This document shows positions 34,930 to 46,260 of a DNA stretch of 64,000 bases, piece by piece (positions within the stretch are counted from its first letter, which is position 1; each line of letters begins with the position of its first letter). The notes beneath the pieces were generated by a model. It was not told the origin of the DNA, made no database searches, and saw only the letters and a program-made list of their open reading frames with translations. The stretch spans positions 42,607 to 106,606 of the forward strand of contig JAKUCV010002491.1 of assembly GCA_028386065.3 (NCBI GenBank). Reading direction: 5' to 3'. This DNA is from Turnera subulata (Eukaryota; Streptophyta; Magnoliopsida; Malpighiales; Passifloraceae). The position numbers and the translations under genes are program-made.

Positions 34930-37785
34930 TCAAAATAGTTTGCTTATGGCTTCTTGGGCGAAGTGGTCGACGATGATCTGGTAAGCTGCCTCTGTAGGAT
35001 GGTAACTATCCCAGAATACATATTTTGAGGCATCTTTGCAACTATTTGCGTCGTCCAAGGGATTGCACAATATGCTGACTTCTATGTTTCCCGTGCCACA
35101 GCATCCTTTGGTTGATACTTCAAACCCTGTTAATGTGCACGGCAAGACAAATGTCACCCAAACCTAGTTTTAGGAAAAAACTACTTCCCTTTTCCATTCA
35201 ATTAATTATTTTAGAGCAAAATACTATAGATGTCAACATAAATATTATTTTATGTGTGCAATGCATGCTATTGTAAATTACCATATTGGTGGGGATTTTG
35301 GATGAGGGAGAGCAAAATACTATAGATGTCAACAAAGACTAGTTTAGCATCTGGAAGCATTATAGAGAGGGAATCAACGATTGAGGACAGCTTGGAATTG
35401 AAGAGCCTTGCTGCTTGGTTGGAGGATTCCGAACACTCACGTCCAATGCCTCCACCCAATGTTCTTTGCGATGGCACGCACCCTATTGGTGGCAAACTTA
35501 TGACTCCAATTCTTCTTACTCCAAGTCCATAGAGTTCCTGTCAAATTTTCTGCTATTAGGATGGATGTACAAAAAGCGGTCAATGAAGGAAAAAATACAT
35601 GCTTTCCTGGTGATGGAAGGCTGTTGAGTTTTGGGTTTACATGGAGCTTATAGAAAGGAGACATTTTGTTGCAAATTCTTGTTTAGGACTTGGGTACCAA
35701 TTCCAAATTGATGATGTTATAGCTTCGTCACAAGTCACAACCATTGCTTGTTTTGGAATTCTGTATCTACTAAGCTAAGGCAGGACTCAAGAGGTGGAAG
35801 TAGGCTGCCCGGATTCTTATCCCACGTGGGCTCTGGTTCCTGTCTCGCAGCTAGATCACTCGGATTTTTTTCGAACATGTCTACCATAAATTTGATGGGT
35901 TATCTGATCTTTTAGCCTCTAGCTGTGTGTTTGGATCAATGGGCTCGTAGTTACCAGCACCTGTAGTCCCGTACTAAAATTTCAAGATTTCTGTTGCGTG
36001 GTGCAACTCGGCCAGTATTAGTTAGGCCTACAATTAACTTTGCAACTCGGCCCATTAATGAGTTATTATATTATTTAAAATAATAACTTAATATTTTTCA
36101 CATTAATTACTTGATGTATTATACATTTCTGTGTATTTTTTTAACACAAAAATAGATACAAGGTTACTTATATTATTACTCTAATTTGTCAAATCGTTAG
36201 CGGTTGAGGTTGTAAGATCTATAGTGCGGAAGTTACAAAGGACTAAAAAAGGAAGAAAAGATGGACATTTGATGAAGCTGTGTTATAAGGGAAAAGAAAG
36301 TTAAATTCCAGCCATTTTTGGTGATGAAAACATACCTCGTAGAAACTTGAAGCAGAGCTTGCCATTAAATCGGTGTATGAATTGATATCGTATTGAGCTC
36401 TTCTAAAAGGAGTAGAGAAGTAAGTATTGGCAATGTCATCACTTCCTGTGCAAACTATATATATGCCTTTGGATAGAATAGTTGCAGCAGTATTTTCTCC
36501 CACAGCTGTCCTTATCTTTGTTAGATAGTCTTTAAACATATCTAGTTGATCCGATAACGATAACACCGACTGATTAAGAAAATGAAAGCATGTCAGTACA
36601 AAGAATGGATTGTGAATTTTATATGACAAAATTAATGATTACCAAAAAAAATGAAACCAAAATTAATGGGGAAATAGGCGTCTCTCTCATTAATTACCGC
36701 TACTTTGGCTGTGAGGGGATCATAACCAGCAGCACCTGAGGCGAAACTTACACCTGTAAGTAGGTCTTGAAGCTGCAGATCCTGATCAAGATATGCTGGC
36801 AAGAGCTGCTTTATGCCAAGTGATTCAACTGAAAATATTTTGAAAGGGTAGGATCCAAGCTTAAGAGAAAGAAGATACGAAACTGGTTTTGACTAATTCA
36901 TCAATGAATTACTGTAGGGATAATTTGTATGTACCTTCTACTACAAGGTACTAGGTTTCTAGGGGGCAGGGCGGATCCCTAAATAAAATTTAGGGGGATT
37001 GAACCCGTGAACTGCAGCAAACAATGAGATTCAAATTCCACTAGACTACAAGCTAATTTGAGAAAAATTATTACTATATTTATATAAATTTGGATTTTAG
37101 GGCAGGCCTGGCCCCCCTTGCTCTCCCAATATCCGCCCGGATAGGGGGCATCAATGTACAAGTACTTCAGTATCTAGTATTTACCTGTAAACTGACTATA
37201 TAGTTTTAGAGTAGTTAAATGGTCTTGCGTTTTGCATTGTTTTCTTTTGTCAACCGTTTATAAGCATGTCATAGTGTTACATCAATCGAACCCTTAGTCT
37301 ACCTTAACTTTGTTACCATCTACTGCTAGCACTTTAAAATACCTTCTCCTACAATTTGTTTTCACCCCTTCACAGACAATCCCTCGCATAAACCCAATAC
37401 GGGTAGTTTTTGTATTGGGGACAATTTCTTTCAAAAATAAAAAAAATTGCATGCATGATTGCATTTGGTATCCATTTGCACTTCATTGGTAGTTCCACAT
37501 ACCGAAAATATCCGAGGGAATTTTGCCATTGCAAAACCTTCCTGTTGGCTTTTCTTCCATGAAGTCTCTCCCATAAGGTGGGAAGTTGCACTTGACGATG
37601 GTTTTGATGTCATTGTTGTTTCCAGGATCCATTATCGAATCCCCAAAAACTATAACTGCAGGAATCGTTTCATTATTTGGGATAGTAATGCGAGCAGCAT
37701 TATTTGCGGGAAAACTACATACTAGGACGACACAGAGAATAACAAAAGAACAAGAGTAAGCAAGATTCCCAAAGAGACACTTCAT
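34930..37785 (-). CDS. GDSL esterase/lipase, copy 1 (EXL-like)
   Basis: Secreted SGNH-family hydrolase that cleaves ester bonds; the substrate is unknown. Exons 37503-37785, 36698-36828, 36336-36569, 35282-35537, 34930-35126 (minus strand), GT-AG, 366 aa. Seen: a hydrophobic signal peptide (about 1-28); block [13 protein letters not shown] with nucleophile Ser50; block [15 protein letters not shown]; block [13 protein letters not shown], which has Asp where many relatives have Asn (GxND); and block V DSYHPTEAAYQ with Asp341 and His344. Ten or so Cys residues in the mature part fit an extracellular protein. Similar residues occur in extracellular lipase (EXL) relatives. Intron 1 carries a hAT-like insertion (36968-37141). 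About 75% similar by eye to copy 2 at 47290-50510, same exon phases. Confidence 0.94.
36968..37141. mobile_element. Short hAT-like non-autonomous element in a GDSL intron
   Basis: A 174-bp insert starting AGGGCGGATCCC and ending ATCCGCCCGGA is flanked by the 8-bp direct repeat TAGGGGGC at 36960-36967 and 37142-37149. The subterminal sequence GGCAGGCCTGGCCCCCCTTG matches the end of the element at 3338-3849, so the two belong to one family. It sits in intron 1 of the copy 1 lipase and does not touch a splice site. Confidence 0.72.
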
Positions 37786-39252
37786 TGTTTTACAAAATGG
37801 AAATTATGAAGAGCTTGTAAATTGTAGTACATAAATAAAGATCTGAAGATGGGTTTAGTTATTTAATGTCTAAGTGCAAGTTGGTTAGTGGGTAACAGTT
37901 GCGGTGCGCGCAATTGTGTTTTCTAGTTCGACGTCTTAATCTTATGCCTATCCCAGCTGATCTTTACATTTGTAATGCAATAATTTAATTTACTGTTCTG
38001 TATCATGAACGGTTAAGGTTTCTTATGATGGGAATATAAATTTGCTTCTTCGTCATTTTCAAATCCGGGACCAAATTAAGCACCTGTATTTATTTTGTGA
38101 GCGAATATTAAGCTAGCATCTTTAGCATCCGCAAAAGGCAATTCAACTCAAAAACTGTACTGATTAGGAAAGTTTTGGGACTCGTCATGTGTACTACTGG
38201 TCCTGGATGCACCGTCTAAACACAGCTAAGCGCCCAAGCAATTAAAATGGTCCTAACCGAAGGCATCAATCTCTTTCTGCACTGGGAAATCATGGGGACC
38301 CTTAATGGTATTGTTTTTAATAGAAATCTTAATTTGTTCCTCTTAAAGAGGAAAGTTAAAGAAAAGGCAAGAAGTTTTCATGCAAAAAGACACCACCTAA
38401 CTATTGTTCTTCTCCAAAGTTAAAAAAAAAAAAAACTATCGTTCTTCTCTCTTTACTCCACAAAGGAATCATTCATTCTCTATCTTCTGTTACAAATCGT
38501 TCATCCTTCTGTTTTAACAAATTATATACTAATCGTATTTTACAGCTGATTTTCCAGTGGTATATTCTGGTTTTCTTTTTGATAATGTTAAGAGTATAAA
38601 AATATGAATCTCACCCATTAATTAATTAAGGTTTTGATTGAAATAATCAATTCAGCAATGCTCAATAGTACACCCAAGTTGTCAAAATTGTAGAGGGAGA
38701 TACTCCCATTTTAACTAAGGAATATATCTGCAATAATGATAGTAAAACTGACAATGAATAATACATATGAAACGATTGTGTTTTAAACCACAATTTCTAG
38801 CTTTTCAGGTGACTGATAGAGTGATTGTCATCTCATCATCACTCGATGTTTCCCTTGATCTTTTTATTTTTTTTTTAGCTTAAAATTTCATATTCCAAAA
38901 ATGGGCCTCAATTCAAAAGCAGTTCAACGATCAAGATGGTTCCCCCATAGCTGTGCTGTGAATGATTAATTAAATTGACTCCATTTATCAAAGATTTTGA
39001 CCAAAAAATTCCCCAAAATACAATCAAACAAAATTTCTCCCAAAAAAAAAACATTATTATTTATTTATTGAAATTACACCACAACATAGAAGCATACGTC
39101 CATACCCGGATCGCTTAGAAGCTGGACCTTAATACAAGCACACTGGCCACACACACACACACTCACACACACATAGAACTTCCCTGACAATCGATGGATG
39201 TAATCTCGTTGAGTTCGCCAGGCATTGATTTCCAGTGTATACGTACTACATG
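37786..39252. other. Intergenic between GDSL copy 1 and the cystine-knot gene
   Basis: The first part is the GDSL copy 1 promoter. No other gene is seen. About 75 bp at 38966-39042 (containing GACTCCATTTATCAAAGATT) recur as a diverged direct repeat at 40423-40498. Confidence 0.5.
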
Positions 39253-39567
39253 TCATCCGCACAGCCCAAACAGTGGAACGCAAATATCACTGCAACATTC
39301 CTCAGGTGAATTACAAGCCAGGCCGATAGGTTTGCAAGTAAGACTCTGATGATCAGGAAGTCCACCTAATTGGAGCATGATATCGAAGAAGGGATGACGA
39401 CTATTCTTCTTCAAAATATCAGTAACATGGTCATCATCACTTCCATCAGACACACCTCTTGGATTATAATTAATCTCACGTATACCAACAGCATAGTGAG
39501 CAAAGTTGGCTGCAACCACAAGCACCACCATCACCACCATCACACTAACCTGCTTGCTACTTGCCAT
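39253..39567 (-). CDS. Secreted six-cysteine (cystine-knot-like) peptide precursor
   Basis: A 104-aa precursor. The start ATG at 39567 was chosen because it gives a clear signal peptide (MASSK followed by a Val/Met-rich hydrophobic core to about residue 28); the frame is open for 40 more codons upstream but that part looks like leader. After an acidic pro-region (about 38-50), the C-terminus holds all six Cys: C78, C85, C91, C92, C96, C103, spacing C-x6-C-x5-CC-x3-C-x6-C. This is the inhibitor-cystine-knot (knottin) pattern of small plant defence or signalling peptides. I do not recognise the specific family, and the target is unknown. A TATATA motif on the minus strand at 39647-39652 lies 80 bases upstream. 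The Val/Met-rich core is encoded by a GTG/ATG-like triplet run, so the signal peptide may have grown by repeat slippage. Confidence 0.75.
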   Translation of the reverse strand: MASSKQVSVMVVMVVLVVAANFAHYAVGIREINYNPRGVSDGSDDDHVTDILKKNSRHPFFDIMLQLGGLPDHQSLTCKPIGLACNSPEECCSDICVPLFGLCG

Positions 39568-40537
39568 CTTTTTGTTGCCTTTTTTTGTTTTCTTTTGAAA
39601 TATACTTAATTTTTCTTGCTTTGCGCTCCTCTTCAATCCCACTCCATATATAGCCACAGATGATGTCTCCATGCAATTTACTATCATTTACTAGTTGTAG
39701 TTCTAAAAATACTATTCGTGATACCGAGAAATTTAATCTCAGCCCTCCCTTTATATCTAATGGCTTGTATTAGAATTACCTAAAAAGCCAACACAAGAAG
39801 GTGCCAACCCAATTCTTAAATTGCTCCGTTTTCTTCTAATTAATTCTGTCTCTTTCCTCTCTCTTTTTGATTTGATTTTTCAACTACCTAGCTAGCTAGC
39901 TAGGGTCCTCAAACCAATTGACATGCAAAGCCAAATTTGCAGAGAGTTTCCCCTTGGATATTATCAATAAATTGGGCCTTAATTAGTAAGCCTCTAAAGG
40001 AATCCAACTGAGAAAGATAAGCAAATGCCAAGCGTACGTTTAAGTATCGGGAACGCAACCGATGAGAACGACTTGTCATGACCTTCTTGGTTATGGCTTG
40101 ATAAAAATAATCTAATCAGTATTGTCGAATTCAGACTGCATTTCTGGGTAGCATACGGTCCAGTGATATGATTTTATAATTAATTGGAATATTTCCAAAA
40201 CAAGGTGATAGCTTGATAGACTTGTTTTGGATAGTTAGTTGAAGAATTAATCTGTATAGGCTATCTACAATACTGTTAAAGCTCCACATATACAGATTTG
40301 TTTTACTATTGTTACTGCGAGCAGTTCTTTTATTAGGTGAAGTTTTAAGGCTAATTCCAGCATAATTATGACAATCTAGCCGGTTTTTAATTTTTACCGA
40401 ATCAAATCAAACAATTAATTGTATTGACTCCATTTATCAAAGATTTAATTTGGCCAAAAATCTCCCCAAAATACAATTAAACAAAATTTCTCCAAAAAGA
40501 ATAAAAAATATTTTCTCAATATTAAGTTTTCTTGCTT
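39568..40537. other. Upstream region of the cystine-knot gene
   Basis: Contains a likely TATA box (39647-39652, minus strand) and a (GCTA)n run near 39891-39902. The direct-repeat partner of 38966-39042 lies at 40423-40498, so the peptide gene is bracketed by this repeat. No other gene is seen. Confidence 0.5.
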
Positions 40538-40766
40538 TCTAGAATGAGCATTTAATTTCAGTACTTTCTTCTATTCTGTCTGATCGAGCATGCAGCAAGG
40601 ATCAAGGGAGAGGTCCGAGAGGAGTCTTATTAATGTCAAGGCCTCCTCGCGTCAAAATCACTGACAGGAGACAAGTCGTCGCTGCTGTTCTCTTCCAAGA
40701 TTCCTTGGAGACACATGGTACCATCTGTTTTGTCAAGGCCCCCATGCAAATCTAGATGTGGCTTCT
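40538..40766 (+). pseudogene. Decayed copy of the FBS4-like last intron/exon, left half
   Basis: Aligns by eye with 33887-34140 of the F-box gene, including the end of intron 3, so this is a DNA duplication and not a processed copy. Recognisable pieces are CTTTCTTCTATTCTGT, GGCCTCCTCGCGTCAAAATC, GCTGTTCTCTTCCAAGATTC and ACCATCTGTTTTGTCAAGGC. The reading frame is broken by several indels and a deletion. The copy stops at a Mutator-like insertion and continues at 46139. Confidence 0.88.
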
Positions 40767-41185
40767 AATTAATTAGGGTAATTCTATCCTACCTTGGACA
40801 AAAACTCGGGTAACATTACCCATGATGATGTGTACAAATAAATTAATAACACTTAGGTTATGTGGGCCTATTAAAGATAAATTATATTTTTATATTCGAA
40901 ATGATATAAATTCTAAAATAGTCCCTGGTATCTTTTAGTTTGCATTTTATACCCAGATATTAAATGCCATCAATATCTTTCTTATCAACTTTTTCACTCC
41001 CTATAAAACTCATGACTTTTACTTTTTTATTTTTTTGAACTCAAAGCTTTTACTACTAATGAAATTTAGTGTAAATTACTTTTTAAGTATAAGAAGGTAT
41101 TATCAACGTTTTTTTAGAGTGTTGGAGAGTGAAAATCTTCTTATGAGTATTTTTTTATGAAAAAAATTAACTCTTCTATAATAGC

Positions 41186-43752
41186 TGTAACGACCCAGGT
41201 AAATTTTTCGTTTTTACCGCGACCGTAACTCCTTTGCATAGTGATTTATCGGAAGGAATTAATCTTTAGTAATTATTTCATGGTAAACCGAGCATCGGAT
41301 TCTAATTCCGAGTCTCGATTCATACCCCGGATATTTTTACGGAATTTCCGGGACAAGGTAGAATTTTCCGGATTGGTAAAAGTGCGAAAAGACGAAAATG
41401 CCCCTAGGTTAAAACAAAATCTAAAGGAAACAAGAAGGGCAAAAAGGTCTTTTAATGAATCAGATTTTTCTGCCAATCATGCACACAGTAACCTCCATAA
41501 TTCACCAATAATTTACGAATCTTCTTTCTTTTTGTCTGCCAATATCAGTTGTCCTCTACCTCCCCTGATTTTATAAAAAAGCATCAGCTCCCTGACATCT
41601 ACAACTGAGCCACCAGCAACTCCTTACTGCTTTGTCTAAAATTTCTGCACGCAACTTCCATCAGCCTACCTATACATTAAAAAAAAACAAAAAAAAACAA
41701 AAACACGCAACAAAGGAAGGAACCCGGTTGCCAAAACGGCATCACTTCACCATTACCCCCCCTAGTCTTCCTGTTCCCCACTGCCGTCACGCCGTCGACA
41801 GCCCCTCTCCTCCGACCACCACCACCGCGCGGCACACCCTCCTCCCTCACGCTGTCGCGCCACCACCAGCAGCCGACGCCGCCACGATCTACAGCCGACC
41901 GCGCCTTCTCCTTGTGCCGTCGTCCATTCGCCTTCCTCATCGCGTCAGCCGCCACAAACCACCAAGTCACCGTCAACCCGACCGCCTCCTCTGCTCGCCT
42001 GGTCACACCACCGCCATCACCGCACCGCAGCCGCGTCGTCTCGCCTACGGAAGCCAGCGCCGCTCCCTGCCTTCCTCGCGTTGCAGTCCGGTCCGCCGTG
42101 GTGAGTTGGCTCGCCGGTGGCGAGCTGGATTGAAGGCCCGCGTCTGGTTTTCAAGTGGGCCGAAGTGCTTGGCCCAGGCCTTTTACTGGGTTGAGCCAAT
42201 AGGTCTGCTCATGGGTGGTGGGCTGGCCAGCTTCTCTACAAACACACTTATACATACGATTAGAGAAATAGTAACGGTATTATTATTAAAACAATTATAA
42301 TGGTAGTAATTCTATATATATACATACTCTGGAAGCATAGAAAAGATCATACGGTACAATATACACGCACAATATAAATATATTCTGGAGGAATAAAATA
42401 AATAATTATAAATAATAATAAATAAATAAATACGATATTAATATAGTAGAATTTATTTTATACGAATGAAAATACATATATATTCTGAAAGTATTAATAA
42501 ATAATAATAGCTTTGAGAAAGTATATATTATCAAGGAAATTAAATGGATAAGAATAATAATTACCATAAGACATACTATAAATGAATTATGGGAAATAGA
42601 TAAATACACATGCATATCATATGTTGTGCATTTATGTGATTGTGTGTCATCATATCTAGGTGAAGTGAACGAGAACGTGGACTTGGAACCCGAGGGCGAA
42701 ATTCCCGAGGAATACACCAACTAAGGTGAGGACAAGTAATTGTTAATATTCAGCCTGTTATACCAAGTTACGGTTTGATGATGTTTTGCTGTGTGCCTTG
42801 TTGTGAATAATTTTGTGACTACGAATGTTTGATTGGATGTGTACTGTGATGTTACGTTTGCTGTTATTGCTATGAGGTGTGGAAACTGGGTGAACTCGAG
42901 ATATGATTAAGATTGTTAGACGAGTCGAAAGAGTCTACACGGGATCGGTTATGAGAACTTGATTGACTGTGGGTAATAATAACGGTATCACCTAGACAGT
43001 TAGATAATCACAATTAGATGTTGGTACGGCCAGATGGTAGTCCACTTGTGTATTGAGTTATGACTTGATTTATAATAGGGAGGACTGCGGGACTCCCGAC
43101 CGAGGACTGCGGGACTCGGTTTTTGAGATATTTTGGTTTTACGGGGAGTACCCTGGGGTTAGCTAACCTGGCTACCAGGCACGGCCAACATTTAAATTGT
43201 GATAGGGGCCCTGATAATAAAAATTGGATTAGTTTAACAGGTTAGACTTTAGGAAGATAACCGGGGAACCGTAGAATCAAGTTAAGGTTTTGTCTTGTGA
43301 TATTTTGTTGTATCTGGTAACTTGGTTATAATGGATGCTTGTATATTAATTATTACTTGTGGATTTTACCCGGTGAGCACTTCGGACTCACCCCTCGCCT
43401 ACGTGACTCGGTCGCGTAGATTGATTTGTTTTAGTACAGGAACGTGCCAGGCAAGCTGCGGCGTACCCTCTGCCAGATCCGGATCCATACTCCGCTGCAT
43501 CTTATGATTGTGGTGTGTTGTTGTTATTTCAAGTCTTCCGCTGCTGTTGTGTGTTTCTTGTTTTTGTTGGATGTTGATGAGACTGTTTGTATAATAATTA
43601 CCCCCGTGCTCGGGTGATGTGTGTGTGGTTTGTTATCTTAAGCTATGCTTGGGTTTGTCTTTATTGTGTGACTTGGACGTTGTTAATCCTGTAATAATAA
43701 GATGGCCACGTGTTTACTGTGACTAGCGGTAAATTCGGGTCAGGTTGTTTCA
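41186..43752 (+). mobile_element. Solo LTR, copy B (2567 bp), nested in the MULE
   Basis: Starts TGTAACGACCC and ends GGTTGTTTCA. The flanks ATAGC (41181-41185) and ATAAC (43753-43757) are a target-site duplication with one mismatch. It is a more diverged member of the family of copies A and D. Conserved landmarks: GTAAATTTTTCG hairpin start, GC-rich block with a GTGAGT site at 42101, exon-like block 42660-42725, hairpins at 43078-43119 and 43372-43419, and a TTAGTACAG acceptor-like site before 43440. Confidence 0.8.
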
Positions 43753-43757
43753 ATAAC

Positions 43758-44727
43758 TACCTTAATTTTTGTCCTATTTTTAATGATGCCACTATTTTTG
43801 CCTTTTTTAATTATTTTGAAATTAGAATTCTGAATTAAACATTGTGCTTAACGAGTTTCAAAAATTGGATAAGAATATTTACATATATGTAGTTCGAAAT
43901 GAGACTTGTCAAAAATCATGTTTGATAAAATTTCGTAAAAGAATTATATTTTATATGTATATTACTATTTGATGAGAGGTGCCTAGAAGGTATATTATCA
44001 ACCTAATTTTTAAATTATACTCACTACTATATATACATTTTTGGTATCTTTGTATTCTTATTTCTTTTCCATATATATAAGGTAGAGACTAACCCTCATA
44101 AGTATGATCAACAAGAAAGTCACAACAGAAATGATAAGAAGGTCTTCCAGTTTATACCTATACTCTTATACTTGTAATTAGTATGAGTGAATAATATCTA
44201 TATATTATATATTAACAAAAAATTATTTTACAATATAGAAAAGTAAAAGATGTAATATATTTTTCAAAAAAAGTTAAAGTAAACATATAATGTTATTAAT
44301 TTTTGTATTTTTAATAAAATTTTATAGTATTACTACTCAATTTAATTATATTACAAATTATCGTTGCAATAGACACGTAAAAAATTACTACACAACTCAC
44401 TTTATCTATATAATAAGATGATTTGAACATCAATAGCTAGTTTTGTCACTTTATTATAACATATAACTTTAATATATTGAGAAAAATAAATATACAAAAA
44501 ATAAATAGTTTCGTAATGATGTTATATAGAAATAAATTAAAATTATCATTCCTAAAGAAAAATATATTATATGTGTATGTATCTTGTATGTGATAGATGA
44601 AAACTGGTACTCCTAACCTTATGAACATGGTTTCAAAACAACAAGTGAGACGAGCCATGTATCAATCACATGCAACCCAATTTTTGTTTCTTAATTTTTT
44701 TATAATATTTTTTACATAGACTGAAAT
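43758..44727. other. AT-rich MULE interior
   Basis: No gene or recognised repeat. Very AT-rich; taken as internal sequence of the Mutator-like element. Confidence 0.4.
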
Positions 44728-44960
44728 TGTAACAGCCCGGGTAAAATTTGGATTTTTACCGGGACTGTTAAAGTCGTTATACAGTGATTTACCGAAGGAA
44801 TTAATCTCGGGTAATTAATTCGAGGTAAAACGGGAGTCGTTTTTCGAAACCGAGAGTTTTCCCGCGCTCGGGAGTGTCTTCCTAACTAACCGAGCCTCGG
44901 TTTCCAGTTCCGAGACTTGGACGACGTTCAGGAGGATTAATCGGATTTTCTGAGCCCAAG
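44728..44960 (+). mobile_element. Truncated LTR fragment C
   Basis: Matches the first 230 bases of copies A and D (TGTAACAGCCCGGG, the near-palindrome, AATTAATTCGAGG and CGAAACCGAGAGTTTTCCCG). After about 44960 similarity is lost, so it is a 5' fragment of an LTR, either truncated or belonging to a diverged subfamily. Confidence 0.75.
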
Positions 44961-45128
44961 TCATATCAATAATTTAATGTCCCTACTTGACGATTATCAC
45001 TACAAACCAACATGATTTGGTTGTCATATGCTATCAATATGACCCTTGGGATCATGGCCTAATTAGTGGGATTTCGGGCCAACTAACATACTATAAATCC
45101 GGTAACGCCATAGATACTCTACCATAGT

Positions 45129-45318
45129 GTTTTTTTTTTAATACTAAAAGAGTATCCCCGTCAACACAGGACTAGTCTCTCTCGGGCTTCGGTCGGCACG
45201 TGTTAAGGTGGGCACCCTACCAACTGTGCATGCTCCATTCACACCACCAGGACTTGAACCCTAGTTGATGCTTAAGGGACCCCAGCCCACCTCCATTGGG
45301 TCCAACACAAGTTGGTTC
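45129..45318 (-). mobile_element. SINE, minus strand, with 12-bp target-site duplication
   Basis: A 190-bp element reading on the minus strand and ending in about ten A residues (T at 45130-45139 on the plus strand). The direct repeat CTCTACCATAGT flanks it at 45117-45128 and 45319-45330. A box B-like GGGTTCAAGTCC lies on the minus strand near 45250-45261. A truncated relative is present at 50977-51040. The family was not identified. Confidence 0.8.
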
Positions 45319-45374
45319 CTCTACCATAGTTATTATAAGATGTGAATCTAGGGACAAGAATATATATATATATA

Positions 45375-45581
45375 CTTCTCCTTCATCAAATTTACATTTT
45401 TAAACTCGTTTTAGCATAATAACCAATGGCGAAATTAAACGCACAAATAATGGCCCAAACTCACAAAGTTATATATATATATATAGTAACTTTGTGAGTT
45501 TGGCTATTATTTGTGTCTTTAATTTTGCCATTGATTATTATAGTATAACGAGTTTAAAATATAAATTTGATAAAGAAGAAG
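45375..45581. repeat. Foldback element, about 95-bp inverted arms
   Basis: The left arm (about 45375-45473) and right arm (about 45489-45581) are inverted copies with roughly 85% identity by eye; for example ACAAATAATGGCC pairs with GGCTATTATTTGT and AAACTCACAAAGTT with AACTTTGTGAGTTT. The loop is a short TA run. It is likely a MITE remnant that could form a long RNA hairpin if transcribed. Confidence 0.8.
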
Positions 45582-46138
45582 CATTAGTTCTTTAGTCTGA
45601 ATGTAAGATCTTTCTATATATAACTTAACATGTATAAATATATGAAATAATTCATAGATTTTTTAAATTATAAAAGGAGTAATAGACTTTTTTAATCTGA
45701 AGGACTAGATTTATTTTTTTATGACTTTAAAAAGCTGGGCCGGGTTTGATAACCATGATATCAATTATCAAATTAAATATCAACTAAAGAAATCGAAAAT
45801 CAACTTAACATTTTAGTGTTCCCAACAAATATGGTACAGATAAATAGTTTTTAGTTTTTATTTTTGAAAATTTAACAAGTTTTGATCATTGTGCCAAACA
45901 AGTGAGCTACAACCTACAGTCACGCACACCTATACAATAGGAATTTAATGTATGGCATGAAATGCAAAATCCTAAAAAACTGGTGCTATTTTCGAATTTA
46001 ATTTTTGTTGAATGTCATGATACATTTTGTTCTTGATGGCCCACAAATCCACGTACAATGATAGCATTTGTACATAGTAGCTTGGGTAACATTACCCAAA
46101 AATCTATCCAGGGTATGATAGCAATGCCCAATTAATTA

Positions 46139-46260
46139 GGGTTCTGTCATTATAGGAGAGAGGATGTGTTGTGCCAGTCTGTTGCCTAGGTTAAAGTTCG
46201 TTGACATTCCTTCCCATATCCCCCATTAATTGGATATATGCAGTGAAGGAAGTACAATGG
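46139..46260 (+). pseudogene. Decayed copy of the FBS4-like last exon, right half
   Basis: Continues the F-box pseudogene directly after the MULE duplication. The pieces GGGTTCT, GAGGATG, TTGTGCCAG, CTGTTGC and AAAGTTCGTTGAC align with the codons for VLFYEDELCQAVAQNKLR and the stop at 34141-34201, and the match carries on into the 3' flank. Frame is lost. Confidence 0.82.

Larger units (their letters stand above)
40776..46129. mobile_element. Mutator-like element (5.35 kb) with nested insertions
   Basis: A 9-bp direct repeat AATTAATTA (40767-40775 and 46130-46138) flanks long, diverged terminal inverted repeats of about 100 bp. The left end begins GGGTAATTCTATCC; the right end read inward begins GGGCATTGCTATCA. 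Both then share GGTAAnnTTACCC, TGTACAAAT and TGTGGGCC at similar spacing. Duplication length and long TIRs indicate a MULE. It inserted in the F-box pseudogene, which resumes in register on the other side. No transposase is recognised. Nested inside are solo LTR B, LTR fragment C, a foldback element and a SINE. Confidence 0.8.

Noticed and set aside
41632..42300. 222-aa frame in LTR copy B
   Set aside because: It crosses the donor-like site and has Pro/Arg/His-rich composition with no counterpart in copies A or D; treated as noncoding LTR sequence.
43758..46029. Transposase gene inside the MULE
   Set aside because: I looked for one in the element's own sequence and saw no long frame or known transposase motif; the element is taken as non-autonomous.
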